Assembly (NCBI RefSeq): GCF_014203755.1
Contig: NZ_JACHJS010000001.1
Location: 3,224,001 to 3,288,000 of the forward strand
Direction of reading: 5' to 3'
Length of the DNA stretch: 64,000 nucleotides
From: Saccharothrix violaceirubra
GTDB taxonomy: Bacteria; Actinomycetota; Actinomycetes; Mycobacteriales; Pseudonocardiaceae
A program made the position numbers and the translations under genes. The notes beneath the pieces are model-generated. The model was not told where the DNA came from. It made no database searches and saw only the letters and a program-made list of their open reading frames with translations. Below are positions 42,189-51,625 of the stretch, piece by piece; the first letter of the stretch is position 1; each line of letters begins with the position of its first letter.

Positions 42189-44506
42189 TGCCAGTCCCTG
42201 ATCTCGGGCATGTCCTCGAAGTGCTCCCGCACGTACGCCTCGTGCCGGTCGAGCATGGCGCGGCAGTGCGCGGCCAGTTCCGCACCGCGCTCGGGCGCCC
42301 GCCGCGCCCGGCGCAACGCCTCCAGCACCAGGTGGTAGCGGCTCATCCGGTTGAGCACCACCATGTCGAACGGGGTCGTGGTCGTGCCCTGCTCGGAGAA
42401 CCCGCGCACGTGGAAACGCCCGGGGTTGACGCGGCCGTGCAGCAGTTGGTGCACGGCGCGCGGGTACCCGTGGAACGCGAACACCACGTCCGCGTCCTCG
42501 GTGAACAACTCCGCGAACCGCGCGTCCGGGAACCCGTGCGGGTGGTCGGCCGGCGGCAGCAGACCCATCAGGTCGACCACGTTCACCACGCGCACCCGCA
42601 GGTACGGCACGTACTCGCGGAGCAGCTTGGCCGCCGCCAACACCTCCTGCGTGGGCACGTCGCCCGCCGCCGCGAGCACCACGTCCGGCTGGTCGCCGTC
42701 CTCGGTGCCCGCCCAGTCCCACACCGACGCACCCGCCGCGCAGTGCCGCTCGGCCTCCTCCAGCGTCAGGAACTGGGTGTGCGGCTGCTTGTCCACCACG
42801 ATCAGGTTGACGTGGTCGCGGCTCTCCAGGCAGTGCCGGGTGATCGACAGCGCGGTGTTCGCGTCCGGCGGCAGCCATACCCGCACGACGTCGGGCGACA
42901 GCGGGATCGCGGTGTCGATCAGCCCCGGGCCCTGGTGCGAGAAGCCGTTGTGGTCGTTGCGCCAGCACGTCGAGGTCAGCAGCACGTTGAGCGACGCCAC
43001 GGACGACCGCCACGGCAGCGTGGCCGCGTGCTGCAACCACTTCGCGTGCTGGATCAGCATGGACGCCGACACCATCGCGAACGCCTCGTAGGTCGCGAAC
43101 AGCCCGTGCCGCCCGGTGAGCAGGTAGCCCTCCAACCAGCCCTCGCACAGGTGCTCCGACAGCACCTCCATCACCCGGCCGTGCGGCGACAGGTGCTCGT
43201 CGGTGGGCAGCACCTCGGCGCGCAGGCACCGGTCGGTCTCCTCGAACACGGCCTGGAGCCGGTTGCTGGCGGTCTCGTCCGGGCAGAACAGGCGGAACGT
43301 GCCACCGCCGTCCTCGGTCGTGGTCGCCGCGTACACGTCGCGCAGCAGCTCGCCGATGGGCGCGGTGTTGCCGTGCTCGACCGAACCCGGACCGTGGACC
43401 TGCACGGCGTACTTGTCCAACGGTGGCAACGGAAGCGGCCGGAGAAGACGACCGCCGTCGGCATAAGGCGTGGCCGACATCCGCTTGTCGCCCTGCGGCG
43501 CCAACGCGGCGACGTCCGCGACCAACGCGCCGTCGGCGTCGAACAACTCGTCGGGCCGGTACGAGCGCAGCCACTCCGCCAGGAGCGCGAGGTGTTCCGG
43601 GTTCTCCCGGACGCCCGACAGCGGCACCTGGTGCGACCGGTGCGTGCCCGTGACCGGGACGCCGTCCACGGTCGCCGGGCCGGTCCAGCCCTTGGGCGTG
43701 CGCAGGACGATCGCGGGCCACCGGGTGGCCGTGCCCGCCCGCAGGTCGGCGATCCGCGCCTGGGCCTCGGTCATCCGCGCGTGGAGGTCGGCGTACACGG
43801 CGGCCGGGTCGTCGCCGGACACGACCACCGGGTCCCAGCCCTGTGCGCGCAGGAACCCGGTCAGGTCCTCGTCGGACGCCCGGCCGAACACCGTCGGCCC
43901 GGAGATCTTGTAGCCGTTGAGGTGCAGGATCGGCAGCACGGTCCCGTCGCGGCGCGGGTCGAGGAAGCTCGGCGCCTTCCACGACGCGGCCAGTGGGCCG
44001 GTCTCGGCCTCGCCGTCGCCGATCACGCACGCCACCAGCAGGTCGCGGTGGTCGAACGCGGCACCGGTGGCGTGCGCGAGCGCGTACCCCAGCTCGCCGC
44101 CCTCGTGGACGCTGCCCGGCGTCTGCACGCTGACGTGGCTGGGGATGCCGCCGGGCGTGGAGAACCGGCGCACCAGCCGGGTCAGCCCGGCGAGGTCGCG
44201 CGACACCTCGGGGTAGATCTCGCTGTAGGTGCCCTCCAGGTAGGCGTTGGCGACCAGCGCGGGCCCGCCGTGCCCCGGACCGGTGACGTACAGGCAGTCC
44301 TGGCCGGTCTCGCGGATCAGCCGGTTGAGCACCGTGTAGATCATCGACAGGCCGGGACTCGTGCCCCAGTGGCCCAGCAGCCGGGGCTTGATGTGCCCGG
44401 CGGTGAGTTCGTCCCGCAGCAACGGGTTGTCCCGCAGGTAGATCTGGGCGACGGTCAGGTAGTTCGCCGCGGCCCACCAGCGCAGGTCGCGTTCCGTCGT
44501 CGACAT
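42179..44506 (-). CDS. xfp: Phosphoketolase (xylulose-5-P/fructose-6-P)
   Basis: A 775-residue thiamine-diphosphate enzyme. The N-terminal part holds the family segments YLRDNPLLRDELTAGHIKPRLLGHWGTSPGLSMIYTVLNRLI and GPGHGGPALVANAYLEGTYSEIYPEVS; the thiamine site is GDGEAETGPLAASWK. Later GYKISGPTVFGR and SSVASLNVLLTSTCWRNDHNGFSHQGPG also match. It splits xylulose-5-phosphate or fructose-6-phosphate with phosphate to give acetyl phosphate. It is coupled to the acetate kinase gene, which completes an ATP-yielding route. GGAGGG lies before the ATG. Confidence 0.93.
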   Translation of the reverse strand: MSTTERDLRWWAAANYLTVAQIYLRDNPLLRDELTAGHIKPRLLGHWGTSPGLSMIYTVLNRLIRETGQDCLYVTGPGHGGPALVANAYLEGTYSEIYPEVSRDLAGLTRLVRRFSTPGGIPSHVSVQTPGSVHEGGELGYALAHATGAAFDHRDLLVACVIGDGEAETGPLAASWKAPSFLDPRRDGTVLPILHLNGYKISGPTVFGRASDEDLTGFLRAQGWDPVVVSGDDPAAVYADLHARMTEAQARIADLRAGTATRWPAIVLRTPKGWTGPATVDGVPVTGTHRSHQVPLSGVRENPEHLALLAEWLRSYRPDELFDADGALVADVAALAPQGDKRMSATPYADGGRLLRPLPLPPLDKYAVQVHGPGSVEHGNTAPIGELLRDVYAATTTEDGGGTFRLFCPDETASNRLQAVFEETDRCLRAEVLPTDEHLSPHGRVMEVLSEHLCEGWLEGYLLTGRHGLFATYEAFAMVSASMLIQHAKWLQHAATLPWRSSVASLNVLLTSTCWRNDHNGFSHQGPGLIDTAIPLSPDVVRVWLPPDANTALSITRHCLESRDHVNLIVVDKQPHTQFLTLEEAERHCAAGASVWDWAGTEDGDQPDVVLAAAGDVPTQEVLAAAKLLREYVPYLRVRVVNVVDLMGLLPPADHPHGFPDARFAELFTEDADVVFAFHGYPRAVHQLLHGRVNPGRFHVRGFSEQGTTTTPFDMVVLNRMSRYHLVLEALRRARRAPERGAELAAHCRAMLDRHEAYVREHFEDMPEIRDWQWA

Positions 44507-44642
44507 CGGGGATACCCTCCCAGGCTCGTGATCGTGCCCCTTGACGATGCGGCAGGGGCGGGTCGCCCACCCAGAGCCGGAATACCCTGATCGTCACCCG
44601 GTACGCGTGCGTCCGCCCGGCGGCATGGGTACGGTCCGGTCC

Positions 44643-45467
44643 ATGGCCAAGCCGAAGCGTTTCCCGCGCGCCTTGTACGAGGCGGAACTGGTGCGGCTGC
44701 AAGGTCGTCTGGTCGAACTCCAGGAGTGGGTCAAGGCGACCGGCGCCCGGCTCGTCGTGGTGTTCGAGGGCCGGGACGCGGCGGGCAAGGGCGGCACGAT
44801 CAAACGCGTCGCCGAACACCTCAACCCGCGCGTGTGCCGGATCGCGGCGCTGCCCGCGCCGACCGAGCGCGAACGCACCCAGTGGTACTTCCAGCGCTAC
44901 GTCGACCACCTGCCCGCCGCCGGCGAGATCGTCCTGTTCGACCGGAGCTGGTACAACCGCGCGGGCGTCGAACGGGTGATGGGCTTCTGCACGGCCGACG
45001 AGTACCGGCGGTTCCTGCGCCAGTGCCCGGTGTTCGAGCGGCTGCTGGTCGAGGACGGCGTGCTGCTGCGCAAGTACTGGTTCTCGGTCAGCGACGTCGA
45101 GCAGGAGCGGCGCTTCCGGGAACGCCTCGACAACCCGCTCAAGCGCTGGAAACTGTCCCCGATGGACCTGGAGTCGATCACCCGGTGGGATGACTACTCC
45201 CGGGCCAAGGACGACATGCTCGTGCACACGGACATGGACTTCGCGCCGTGGACGGTCGTGGAGGCCGAGGACAAGCGGCGCGGGCGGCTGAACATGATCG
45301 CGCACCTGCTGGGCAGTGTGGACTGGACGCCGGTGCAACGGCCACCCCTCGTGCTGCCCGCGCGCCCGGCCGGCGGCGGCCACGTCCGGCCGCCCCGCGA
45401 GGCCGACCGACTGGCACCCGACCACGCGCGGACCCTGCTGGACGGGCCGCCCCGCGAAGCCTCCTAG
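44643..45467 (+). CDS. ppk2: Polyphosphate kinase 2 family protein
   Basis: A 274-residue PPK2 enzyme that moves phosphate between polyphosphate and nucleotides. Walker A is EGRDAAGKGGTIKR, Walker B is IVLFDRSWYNRAGVERVMGF, and the lid and arginines are in FRERLDNPLKRWKLSPMDLES. The protein fits the class I size range; the direction and preferred nucleotide are not readable. ATG at 44643 follows a spacer without a strong ribosome binding site. It is divergent from phosphoketolase. The last 40 residues form a disordered tail. Confidence 0.9.
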   Translation: MAKPKRFPRALYEAELVRLQGRLVELQEWVKATGARLVVVFEGRDAAGKGGTIKRVAEHLNPRVCRIAALPAPTERERTQWYFQRYVDHLPAAGEIVLFDRSWYNRAGVERVMGFCTADEYRRFLRQCPVFERLLVEDGVLLRKYWFSVSDVEQERRFRERLDNPLKRWKLSPMDLESITRWDDYSRAKDDMLVHTDMDFAPWTVVEAEDKRRGRLNMIAHLLGSVDWTPVQRPPLVLPARPAGGGHVRPPREADRLAPDHARTLLDGPPREAS

Positions 45468-45477
45468 AGTACGGATC

Positions 45478-45873
45478 ATGAACGGTTTCACCGAGGACGA
45501 AGGCCGCACGCTGCGCACCGCCGTGTACGGCGCGATGGTGCTGGTGTCGGTGGCGGACGAGGGCGCGGTCGACGAGGAGAGCCACGCCGGGATCCGGGCG
45601 ATGTCCGCCCTGCCGCCGCAGCTGCGTCAGGTGGTCGGCGCGGCGCCGCCGGAGTTGCCCGTGGGGACGGTCGCCGACGTTGAGCACGGCGTGCTCACCG
45701 CGCTGCGGGCGTCGGCGGACCTGTTGGCCGCGCGGTCGGCCGGTCAGGCGCGGGCGTTCGCCGACGCGGTCCTCGCGATGTGCGGGGACGTGGCCTCGGC
45801 GGACGGCACGGTCGGGCGCGCGGAGGACGTGGTCGTGGCGCGCATCCGGTCCGCCTTGGACGCCGCACTATAG
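45478..45873 (+). CDS. Small helical protein, TerB-like (tentative)
   Basis: A 131-residue acidic helical protein starting 10 bp after ppk2 and probably co-transcribed with it. AVYGAMVLVSVADEGAVDEESHAGIRAM and a second VLAMCGDVASADGTVGRAEDVVVARI look like the paired acidic helices of the TerB/DjlA-like fold, where acidic residues can bind metal. The match is not strong. The role is unknown. Confidence 0.55.
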   Translation: MNGFTEDEGRTLRTAVYGAMVLVSVADEGAVDEESHAGIRAMSALPPQLRQVVGAAPPELPVGTVADVEHGVLTALRASADLLAARSAGQARAFADAVLAMCGDVASADGTVGRAEDVVVARIRSALDAAL

Positions 45874-46036
45874 AGACCCCACCGTCCGAAATGCCCGCTC
45901 TCCGCCGACGCCGCGTCCCGACAGTCCAGTCGGGTACACCCGGACGGGCGAGCTTCAGGGGTGTAGCTGGGTGCACCCCGTGTTCGGGTGGTGGCCCGAT
46001 GGCCGGAACCGCCGGACAGTTCCTAGGGTTTGCGGC

Positions 46037-46756
46037 ATGACTGCGCTTCAGCTTCACGAGCTGCGCAAGGCGTACGGCACGGTCCGGGCCCTCGACGGGG
46101 TGTCCCTGGAGTTCCCGGCCGGCACGTTCACCGCGGTGATGGGCCCGTCCGGATCGGGCAAGTCCACGCTGCTGCACTGCGCGGCCGGGCTCGACCGTCC
46201 CGACTCGGGACGGGTCGTGCTCACCGGCGTCGACCTGGGCACACTGGACGACGACGGGCTCACGGTCCTGCGCCGGCAGCGGATCGGCTTCGTGTTCCAG
46301 GCGTTCAACCTCATGCCGACGCTCACGGCCGAGCAGAACGTCGAACTGCCCCTGCGCCTGGCCGGCGAACGACCGGACCCGGCGGCCATCACCGCCGCGC
46401 TCGCGGCCGTCGGCCTGGCCGACCGCGCCGGGCACCGGCCCGCACAGCTCTCCGGCGGCCAACGCCAGCGCGTCGCGATCGCGCGGGCGCTGACCACCCG
46501 CCCGCAGGTGCTGTTCGCCGACGAGCCCACCGGCGCGCTGGACAGCCACAGCGGGCACGAGGTGCTCGACCTGCTGCGCGCCCTGGTCGACCGGGAGCGG
46601 CGCACCGTGATCATGGTGACCCACGACCCGGTCGCCGCCGCCTACGCCGACCAGGTCGTGTTCCTCGCCGACGGTCGCCTCGCGGGCACGCTGCCCCGGC
46701 CGACCGCCGAGGCCGTCGCCGCCCGCCTGCCGAAGCTGGAGGCCCGGGCGTCGTGA
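46037..46756 (+). CDS. MacB/LolD-type ABC ATPase
   Basis: A 239-residue ATPase: Walker A GPSGSGKST, Q-loop FQAFNLMPTLTAEQNVELP, signature LSGGQRQRVAIARAL, Walker B LFADEPTGALDS, and H-loop VTHDP. The E-x-x-x-P-L and Q-x-F-N-L-x-P features place it with MacB/FtsE/LolD proteins that drive mechanotransmission rather than channel transport. It pairs with the FtsX-type permease downstream (31-bp gap). Its target could be a peptide antibiotic or a lipid. Confidence 0.92.
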   Translation: MTALQLHELRKAYGTVRALDGVSLEFPAGTFTAVMGPSGSGKSTLLHCAAGLDRPDSGRVVLTGVDLGTLDDDGLTVLRRQRIGFVFQAFNLMPTLTAEQNVELPLRLAGERPDPAAITAALAAVGLADRAGHRPAQLSGGQRQRVAIARALTTRPQVLFADEPTGALDSHSGHEVLDLLRALVDRERRTVIMVTHDPVAAAYADQVVFLADGRLAGTLPRPTAEAVAARLPKLEARAS

Positions 46757-46787
46757 GCACGCTGTCGTGCGACCAGGGGGAGCGGAC

Positions 46788-49211
46788 ATGCTGAGCATCG
46801 CCCGCGACACCCTCAAGGCCCGGTGGACCAGCCTGGTCGCGACGTTCATCGGCCTGGCGGTCGGCGTCGCCGTCCTGTCGTCCATGGCCGTGGTGTTCGC
46901 CTCGGCGCTGGCGCCGCAGTCACCGGCGCCCAGCCGCTACGCCGAGGCCGCGGTCGTGGTCCGCTCGCCCGAGACCCGGACCGTGGACGACGGCGCCGTC
47001 CTGGACAACGCCGAGCCGGAGCCGTTGACGAAGGAGGTCCTCGCCGCCGTTCCGGGCGTGCACGACCGGTCGTTCTACGCGCAGGTGGCCGACCGCCCGG
47101 CCGCCGCCCCGTACGGCAGGCCCTGGTCGGCGGCGAAGTTCGCGGGCTACCGCCTGGAGTCGGGCAAGGCGCCCGCGCTGGCCGACGAGGTCGTGGTCGC
47201 GGCCTCGACCGGCGCCAAGGCCGGCGACCGGGTGACCGTGCTGACCGCGTCCGGCCCGCGCCCGTACGCGGTCTCCGGTGTGACGGCCGACGTCGACTTC
47301 GAGACGGCCGTGTTCTTCACCGACACCGAGGCCGCGCGCCTGTCGCCGGACGTGATCGCGGTCGTGGCCGACGGGTCGGCCGAGCAGGTGCGCCAGGCGG
47401 TCGGCGACCGCGCGGACGTGCTGACCGGCGACGCCCGCGTCAAGGCCGAACCCGGCAGCAGCCGCAACCGCGGCGCGCTGTTGGGCATCGTGTCGATGAC
47501 CGCGACCTCGATCGGTGTCGCGGTGTCCGTGGTGGCGTTCGTCGTCGCGGCCACGTTCGCGTTCTCGATCACGCAGCGCACGCGCGAGTTCGGGCTGTTG
47601 CGCGCGGTCGGCGCCACGGCCCGGCAGGTGCGGCGGATGGTGTTCGCCGAGGCCCTGCTGGTGTCGGTGTCCGCGTCGCTGCTGGGCTGCGGACTGGGCT
47701 TCGCGGGCGCGCCGGCGCTGGCGTCCGCGCTGAAGTCGGCCAAGGTCGGTCCGAAGTGGTACGAGCTGACCGTGTGGGTGGTGCCCATGCTGTCGGCGTT
47801 CGTGCTCGGCGTCGGCGTGGCGCTGCTGGCCGTGTGGTCGGCCGCGCGCAAGGCGGGCGGCACGTCGCCGGTCGAGGTGCTGCGCGAGGCCACGGCCGAC
47901 ACGAAGGCGATCGGTCGCGGCCGGTTGGTCGTCGGACTGTCCACGGTGGTCTTCGGGGCCCTGGTCGTGTTGTTCGTCGTGGCCAAGGCGTCGTGGCTGT
48001 CCATGGTGCCCGTGCTGTACACGCCCATCGCCGCCGTGCCGCTGATCGGCGTGGCACTGCTGACGCCCGTCGTGGTCAAGCCGTTGGCACGCCTGCTCAC
48101 CTGGCCGCTCGGCCGGTCCAAGGGCGCGACCGGGATGCTCGTGCGGGCCAGCATCGTCACGGCCGTGCGCCGCACGGCGACCACCGCCGGACCCGTGCTC
48201 CTGCTGGTGGGCCTGTCGGTCACGATGCTGGGCGTCACCTACACGGTCGGCAGCGCCGAGGTGAACGCCGAACGCGCCACGGTCACCGCGGACCACGTCG
48301 TGACCCCGGCCGGCACGCCCGGCCTGAACGAGGCGGCGCTGGCGCGGCTGCGCGGAATCGCGGGCGTCACCGTCGCGCCGATCACGCCGCTGCGGGTCAA
48401 CCACCGCAAGTTCGACGACGACCCCGAGATCAACGACATGCGGGCCGTGGCCGTCGACCCCGCGACTGTGGGCAGCACGCTCAAGCCCGTGGTGGCCGAG
48501 GGCTCGACGGCCGACTTCGGCGACGACACGATGATGGTCGACGAGAACGTGCGGCTGCCGCTGGGCGTGACCGTGGCCGTGTGGTTCCCGGACGGGTCCC
48601 GCGCGGAGCTGAAGGTCGTGGCGCTGCTGCGCAACAGCGAGACCTACATCAGCAGCAAGCACGCGTCCGGCGTGCTGCCGACCCGCGCGTACCTGACCAC
48701 GCCGCCGGGCACGTCGACGGAGGCGGTGAACGCGGCCGTCGCCGGCCTGGGCGCGAGGGCGGTGCCGGCCGACGACTACTTCGTGGTGGCCGACCCGTTC
48801 CAGTCGCCGTCGCTGCGCTTCGGCGTGATCCTGGGCCTGGGGATCATCGCCGCGTACGCCGCGATGTCGATCGTGAACACCTCGATCCTGGGCCACGCCG
48901 ACCGCCGGGGCGCGACCACGGCGTTGCGGCTGACGGGCGCGACGTCGAAGCAGGTGGTCCGGGTGGCCGCCTACGAGGCGGTGATCGTGGCCGCCGTGGG
49001 CATCGTGGCGGCGGTCGTCATCTCGGCGGTGAGCCTGTTCGGCTTGCGGCTGGCGGTGAGCCAGGAGGTCGGGCCCATGCCGGTGATCCTGCCCTGGTGG
49101 GCGTTGATCGGCGTGGTGCTCGGGTGCGTCGTGGTCACGGTCGCCTCGGCCGTGCTGCCGACCCGTCTGGCGCTGCGGTCGCCGCCCGCGACCGCCGATC
49201 CGCAGGGCTGA
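46788..49211 (+). CDS. FtsX-type ABC permease
   Basis: An 807-residue membrane protein. An N-terminal helix (LVATFIGLAVGVAVLSSMAVV) is followed by an extracellular MacB_PCD domain of about 180 residues, a first FtsX domain with three or more helices (TFAFSITQRTREFGLLRAVGATARQV is typical), a middle pair of helices, a second extracellular domain and a second FtsX domain (GHADRRGATTALRLTGATSKQV). This duplicated layout is common in actinobacteria. GGGGGAG precedes the ATG. It should work with the ATPase upstream. Confidence 0.9.
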   Translation: MLSIARDTLKARWTSLVATFIGLAVGVAVLSSMAVVFASALAPQSPAPSRYAEAAVVVRSPETRTVDDGAVLDNAEPEPLTKEVLAAVPGVHDRSFYAQVADRPAAAPYGRPWSAAKFAGYRLESGKAPALADEVVVAASTGAKAGDRVTVLTASGPRPYAVSGVTADVDFETAVFFTDTEAARLSPDVIAVVADGSAEQVRQAVGDRADVLTGDARVKAEPGSSRNRGALLGIVSMTATSIGVAVSVVAFVVAATFAFSITQRTREFGLLRAVGATARQVRRMVFAEALLVSVSASLLGCGLGFAGAPALASALKSAKVGPKWYELTVWVVPMLSAFVLGVGVALLAVWSAARKAGGTSPVEVLREATADTKAIGRGRLVVGLSTVVFGALVVLFVVAKASWLSMVPVLYTPIAAVPLIGVALLTPVVVKPLARLLTWPLGRSKGATGMLVRASIVTAVRRTATTAGPVLLLVGLSVTMLGVTYTVGSAEVNAERATVTADHVVTPAGTPGLNEAALARLRGIAGVTVAPITPLRVNHRKFDDDPEINDMRAVAVDPATVGSTLKPVVAEGSTADFGDDTMMVDENVRLPLGVTVAVWFPDGSRAELKVVALLRNSETYISSKHASGVLPTRAYLTTPPGTSTEAVNAAVAGLGARAVPADDYFVVADPFQSPSLRFGVILGLGIIAAYAAMSIVNTSILGHADRRGATTALRLTGATSKQVVRVAAYEAVIVAAVGIVAAVVISAVSLFGLRLAVSQEVGPMPVILPWWALIGVVLGCVVVTVASAVLPTRLALRSPPATADPQG

Positions 49212-49219
49212 TCGCGGAC

Positions 49220-49246
49220 GAGGGGCGTCCACGGTGGACGCCCCTC
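49220..49246. terminator. Bidirectional hairpin after the FtsX gene
   Basis: A 13-bp stem (49220-49232 with 49234-49246) with almost no loop, between converging stop codons. Its top contains TCCACGGTGGA, one base from the recurring 11-bp palindrome. Confidence 0.75.
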
Positions 49247-49248
49247 GT

Positions 49249-49785
49249 TCACAGCTCCTTGCGCAGCAACGTGCACATGGTTTCGTAACGGCGGATGTCC
49301 CCGTTCGGACCTTCCTCGTCCCAGGAGTCGGGTTCACGGCCGTAGGCGACGTAGCCGAGGCGTTCGTAGAGCGCGCGGGCCCTCGGGTTGTCGTCCTCCA
49401 CGCCCAACTCGGCACGCCGCAGTCCCCGGTCCCGGATGCGGAGTTCGGCGCCCCGGACCAAGGTGGTGCCGATACCGCACGACCGCAGCGCCGGATGCAC
49501 CGCCAACTGCCACAACGTGCCGGCACCCGGACTTTCCCGGTAGTCGATCCCGCCGATGCCCAACGGCACGTCGGCCGGGCCGCACACGGCGAGGTAGTCG
49601 CCCACGCCGGACCGCGCGCGTGCCACCTCGGCCGCGACGTGCGTCAAGTGCAGCCGCGTCCCGGCCCACGAGCAGGACGGCAGGTCGGCCTCCGTCAGAT
49701 CGCGCACCGACAGGGTCACCGTCACCTCGGTCATGGCGACCAGCGTGTCCACCCCGCCGGGCATCGGCAACGGAATTCCCGTCAC
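49249..49785 (-). CDS. GNAT-family N-acetyltransferase
   Basis: A 178-residue acetyltransferase. The acetyl-CoA motif A reads LWQLAVHPALRSCGIGTTLVRGAELR (R-x-x-G-I-G), then AELGVEDDNPRARALYERLGYVAYG as motif B. The substrate is not readable. The GTG at 49785 overlaps the epimerase stop by four bases, which favours coupled translation. ATG at 49734 is an alternative that would remove 17 residues. Confidence 0.85.
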   Translation of the reverse strand: MTGIPLPMPGGVDTLVAMTEVTVTLSVRDLTEADLPSCSWAGTRLHLTHVAAEVARARSGVGDYLAVCGPADVPLGIGGIDYRESPGAGTLWQLAVHPALRSCGIGTTLVRGAELRIRDRGLRRAELGVEDDNPRARALYERLGYVAYGREPDSWDEEGPNGDIRRYETMCTLLRKEL

Positions 49786-50633
49786 CGGGAGCGAAGATCT
49801 CCGACCACGCCACCGCGAAGATCCCCGGTCGTCGGCGTCCAGCCCAGGTCACGCAGGCGGCCCGCGTCCAGGGCCGCGTCCATCGCCAGGAAACCCGCCA
49901 TCGGCCCGTGCGTGGCCAGGGCCTCGGACAGCGGCCACGAGCGCACGGGCACGTCGGCGGCGTGACCGACGGCCGCCATCAGGTCCGCCAGGGCCACCGG
50001 GGACGCCTCGGCCGCGTGGAAGACGCCCCGCGCCGGGGTTTCCAGGAGCAGCGCGTACGCCTCCGCGAGGTCCGTCACGTGCACGGTCGACCACACGTTC
50101 GCGCCCTCGTCGACGTAGCGGGCCACGCCGTCGGCACGGGCCTGCCCGACCAGGCGTGCCACCGGGCCGCCGCCCGCGCCGTAGACCATCGGCGGGCGCA
50201 CGACCACGCCGCGCACGTCGGCCGTCAACACCCGGTCCTCGGCGTCGGCCAACCACGCCAACGGCCCCTCGGGCGCGGCCGTGTCGTCCTCGGCCACCGG
50301 GACCCGGGACGACCGGGCACGCGGCACGCCGGTGGTCGTGACGAACACGGCCGGTCCGGCGGCGAGCATCGCGGTCACGGCGGCCTCGTCCACCACCGGC
50401 CGGTCCGCGGTGTCGGTGGCGGCGGTGTGGATCACCGCGTCGCCCACGGCACCGGCCAGGACCGCGAGGTCGGTCAGACTGCCCCGCACCGGTTCGCCGC
50501 CCGCCGCCCGCACCACCGCCTCGGCGCGGGCACTGCGGGCCAGGCCGCGCACGCGGTGGCCCCGTCCGACCAGGACACGGGTGATCGCCGAGCCGATGTA
50601 GCCGCTCGCACCCGTGATGAAGACGTCCAGCAT
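49782..50633 (-). CDS. NAD(P)-dependent epimerase/dehydratase-like protein
   Basis: A 283-residue extended SDR. The Rossmann site TGASGYIGSAI is at residue 8, followed by SARAEAVVRAAGGEPVRGSLTDLAVL. The usual YxxxK is not obvious: the position after the TTTGVPRARSS strand lacks it. It is therefore an atypical SDR that may act without the standard tyrosine. ATG at 50633 follows GGAG by five bases. It is divergent from an AraC-type regulator that probably controls it. Confidence 0.82.
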   Translation of the reverse strand: MLDVFITGASGYIGSAITRVLVGRGHRVRGLARSARAEAVVRAAGGEPVRGSLTDLAVLAGAVGDAVIHTAATDTADRPVVDEAAVTAMLAAGPAVFVTTTGVPRARSSRVPVAEDDTAAPEGPLAWLADAEDRVLTADVRGVVVRPPMVYGAGGGPVARLVGQARADGVARYVDEGANVWSTVHVTDLAEAYALLLETPARGVFHAAEASPVALADLMAAVGHAADVPVRSWPLSEALATHGPMAGFLAMDAALDAGRLRDLGWTPTTGDLRGGVVGDLRSR

Positions 50634-50710
50634 GATCACTCCTTCGCGGAAGACGTCTCCGACGGTAGGAAGCGGCGTCCGGACGGGAAATGTGCGAGAG
50701 TCCGGGGTTC

Positions 50711-51613
50711 ATGCGCGAGCGTCCGGTGTTCGAGACCCTGCTGGCCGGCGTCCGGGTCGAAGCGGGCAGGTTCGCACGGGTCGAGCTGCGGGCGCCGTGG
50801 GGTGCGCGGGTCGGGCCGCGCGACGTCGTGGCCCTGCACCACGTGCTCGACGGCGAACTCTGGCTCGACGCGGGCGACCACCACGCGCACGTGCGCGCCG
50901 GGGACCTCGTCGTGGTGCCGCCCGGGACCGGGCACGCCCTGCGCCACCGGCCCGGCGCGGCGGTGACGGCGGTTCACGACGCGCCCTCGGTCGACGCGCT
51001 GTCGGTGCGGCGGGTGTTCGGCGGCGACGGGCCGCGCACGGTCGTGCTCTGCGCGGAACTGACCCTGCGCGGCGCCACGCGGTCGGCGTTGCTGCGCGCC
51101 TTGCCGACGGTCGTGCACCTGCGCGAACCGCACCTGGACCACCTGCTCGCCGAGTTGCGGCACGAGATCCGCGAACGCCGCGCGGGCGCGTCGGTCCTCG
51201 CGGCGCGGCTCGTGGAACTGGTGCTGCTGCGCGGGATCCGGGCCGAACTGGAACGCCCGGCCGAGACCGGCACGTGGCGTGCCGCGCTGACCGACGAGCG
51301 GATCGGCCGGGCGCTCGACGCCGTGCACCGCGAGCCGGGTCGGGCGTGGACGGTCGCGGGTCTGGCCGAGGTGGCGGGGATGGGCCGCGCGGCGTTCGCC
51401 GTGCGGTTCCGCGACCTGGTGGGCGACACACCGGTGGCCTACCTGACCGCGTGGCGCATGGACGTGGCCCGGGAGCACCTCGTGGACCGTCCGGAGTGGA
51501 CGATCGGCCGGGTGGCGGCGTCCGTCGGCTACGGCAGCGAGTACGCGTTCAGCACGGCGTTCCGGCGTGTGGTCGGCGTACCGCCCGGCCGCTACCGCAC
51601 CGAGAGCGTCTGA
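50711..51613 (+). CDS. AraC-family transcriptional regulator with cupin domain
   Basis: A 300-residue protein. The N-terminal half is a cupin sensor (LHHVLDGELWLDAGDHHAHVRAGDLVVVPPGTGHAL). The C-terminal 100 residues are two AraC helix-turn-helices (TVAGLAEVAGMGRAAFAVRFRDLVGDTPVAYL and TIGRVAASVGYGSEYAFSTAFRRVVGVPPGRYR). It is divergent from the epimerase/GNAT pair, a common arrangement in which it senses a small ligand and activates those genes. ATG at 50711 is used over one at 50690. Confidence 0.88.
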   Translation: MRERPVFETLLAGVRVEAGRFARVELRAPWGARVGPRDVVALHHVLDGELWLDAGDHHAHVRAGDLVVVPPGTGHALRHRPGAAVTAVHDAPSVDALSVRRVFGGDGPRTVVLCAELTLRGATRSALLRALPTVVHLREPHLDHLLAELRHEIRERRAGASVLAARLVELVLLRGIRAELERPAETGTWRAALTDERIGRALDAVHREPGRAWTVAGLAEVAGMGRAAFAVRFRDLVGDTPVAYLTAWRMDVAREHLVDRPEWTIGRVAASVGYGSEYAFSTAFRRVVGVPPGRYRTESV

Positions 51614-51625
51614 CCCGGGCCGCGG

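Noticed and set aside
41151..45518. A 1455-codon reverse reading frame
   Set aside because: Only its last 345 codons are real (acetate kinase). The rest is out of frame with phosphoketolase and PPK2 and arises from high GC content.
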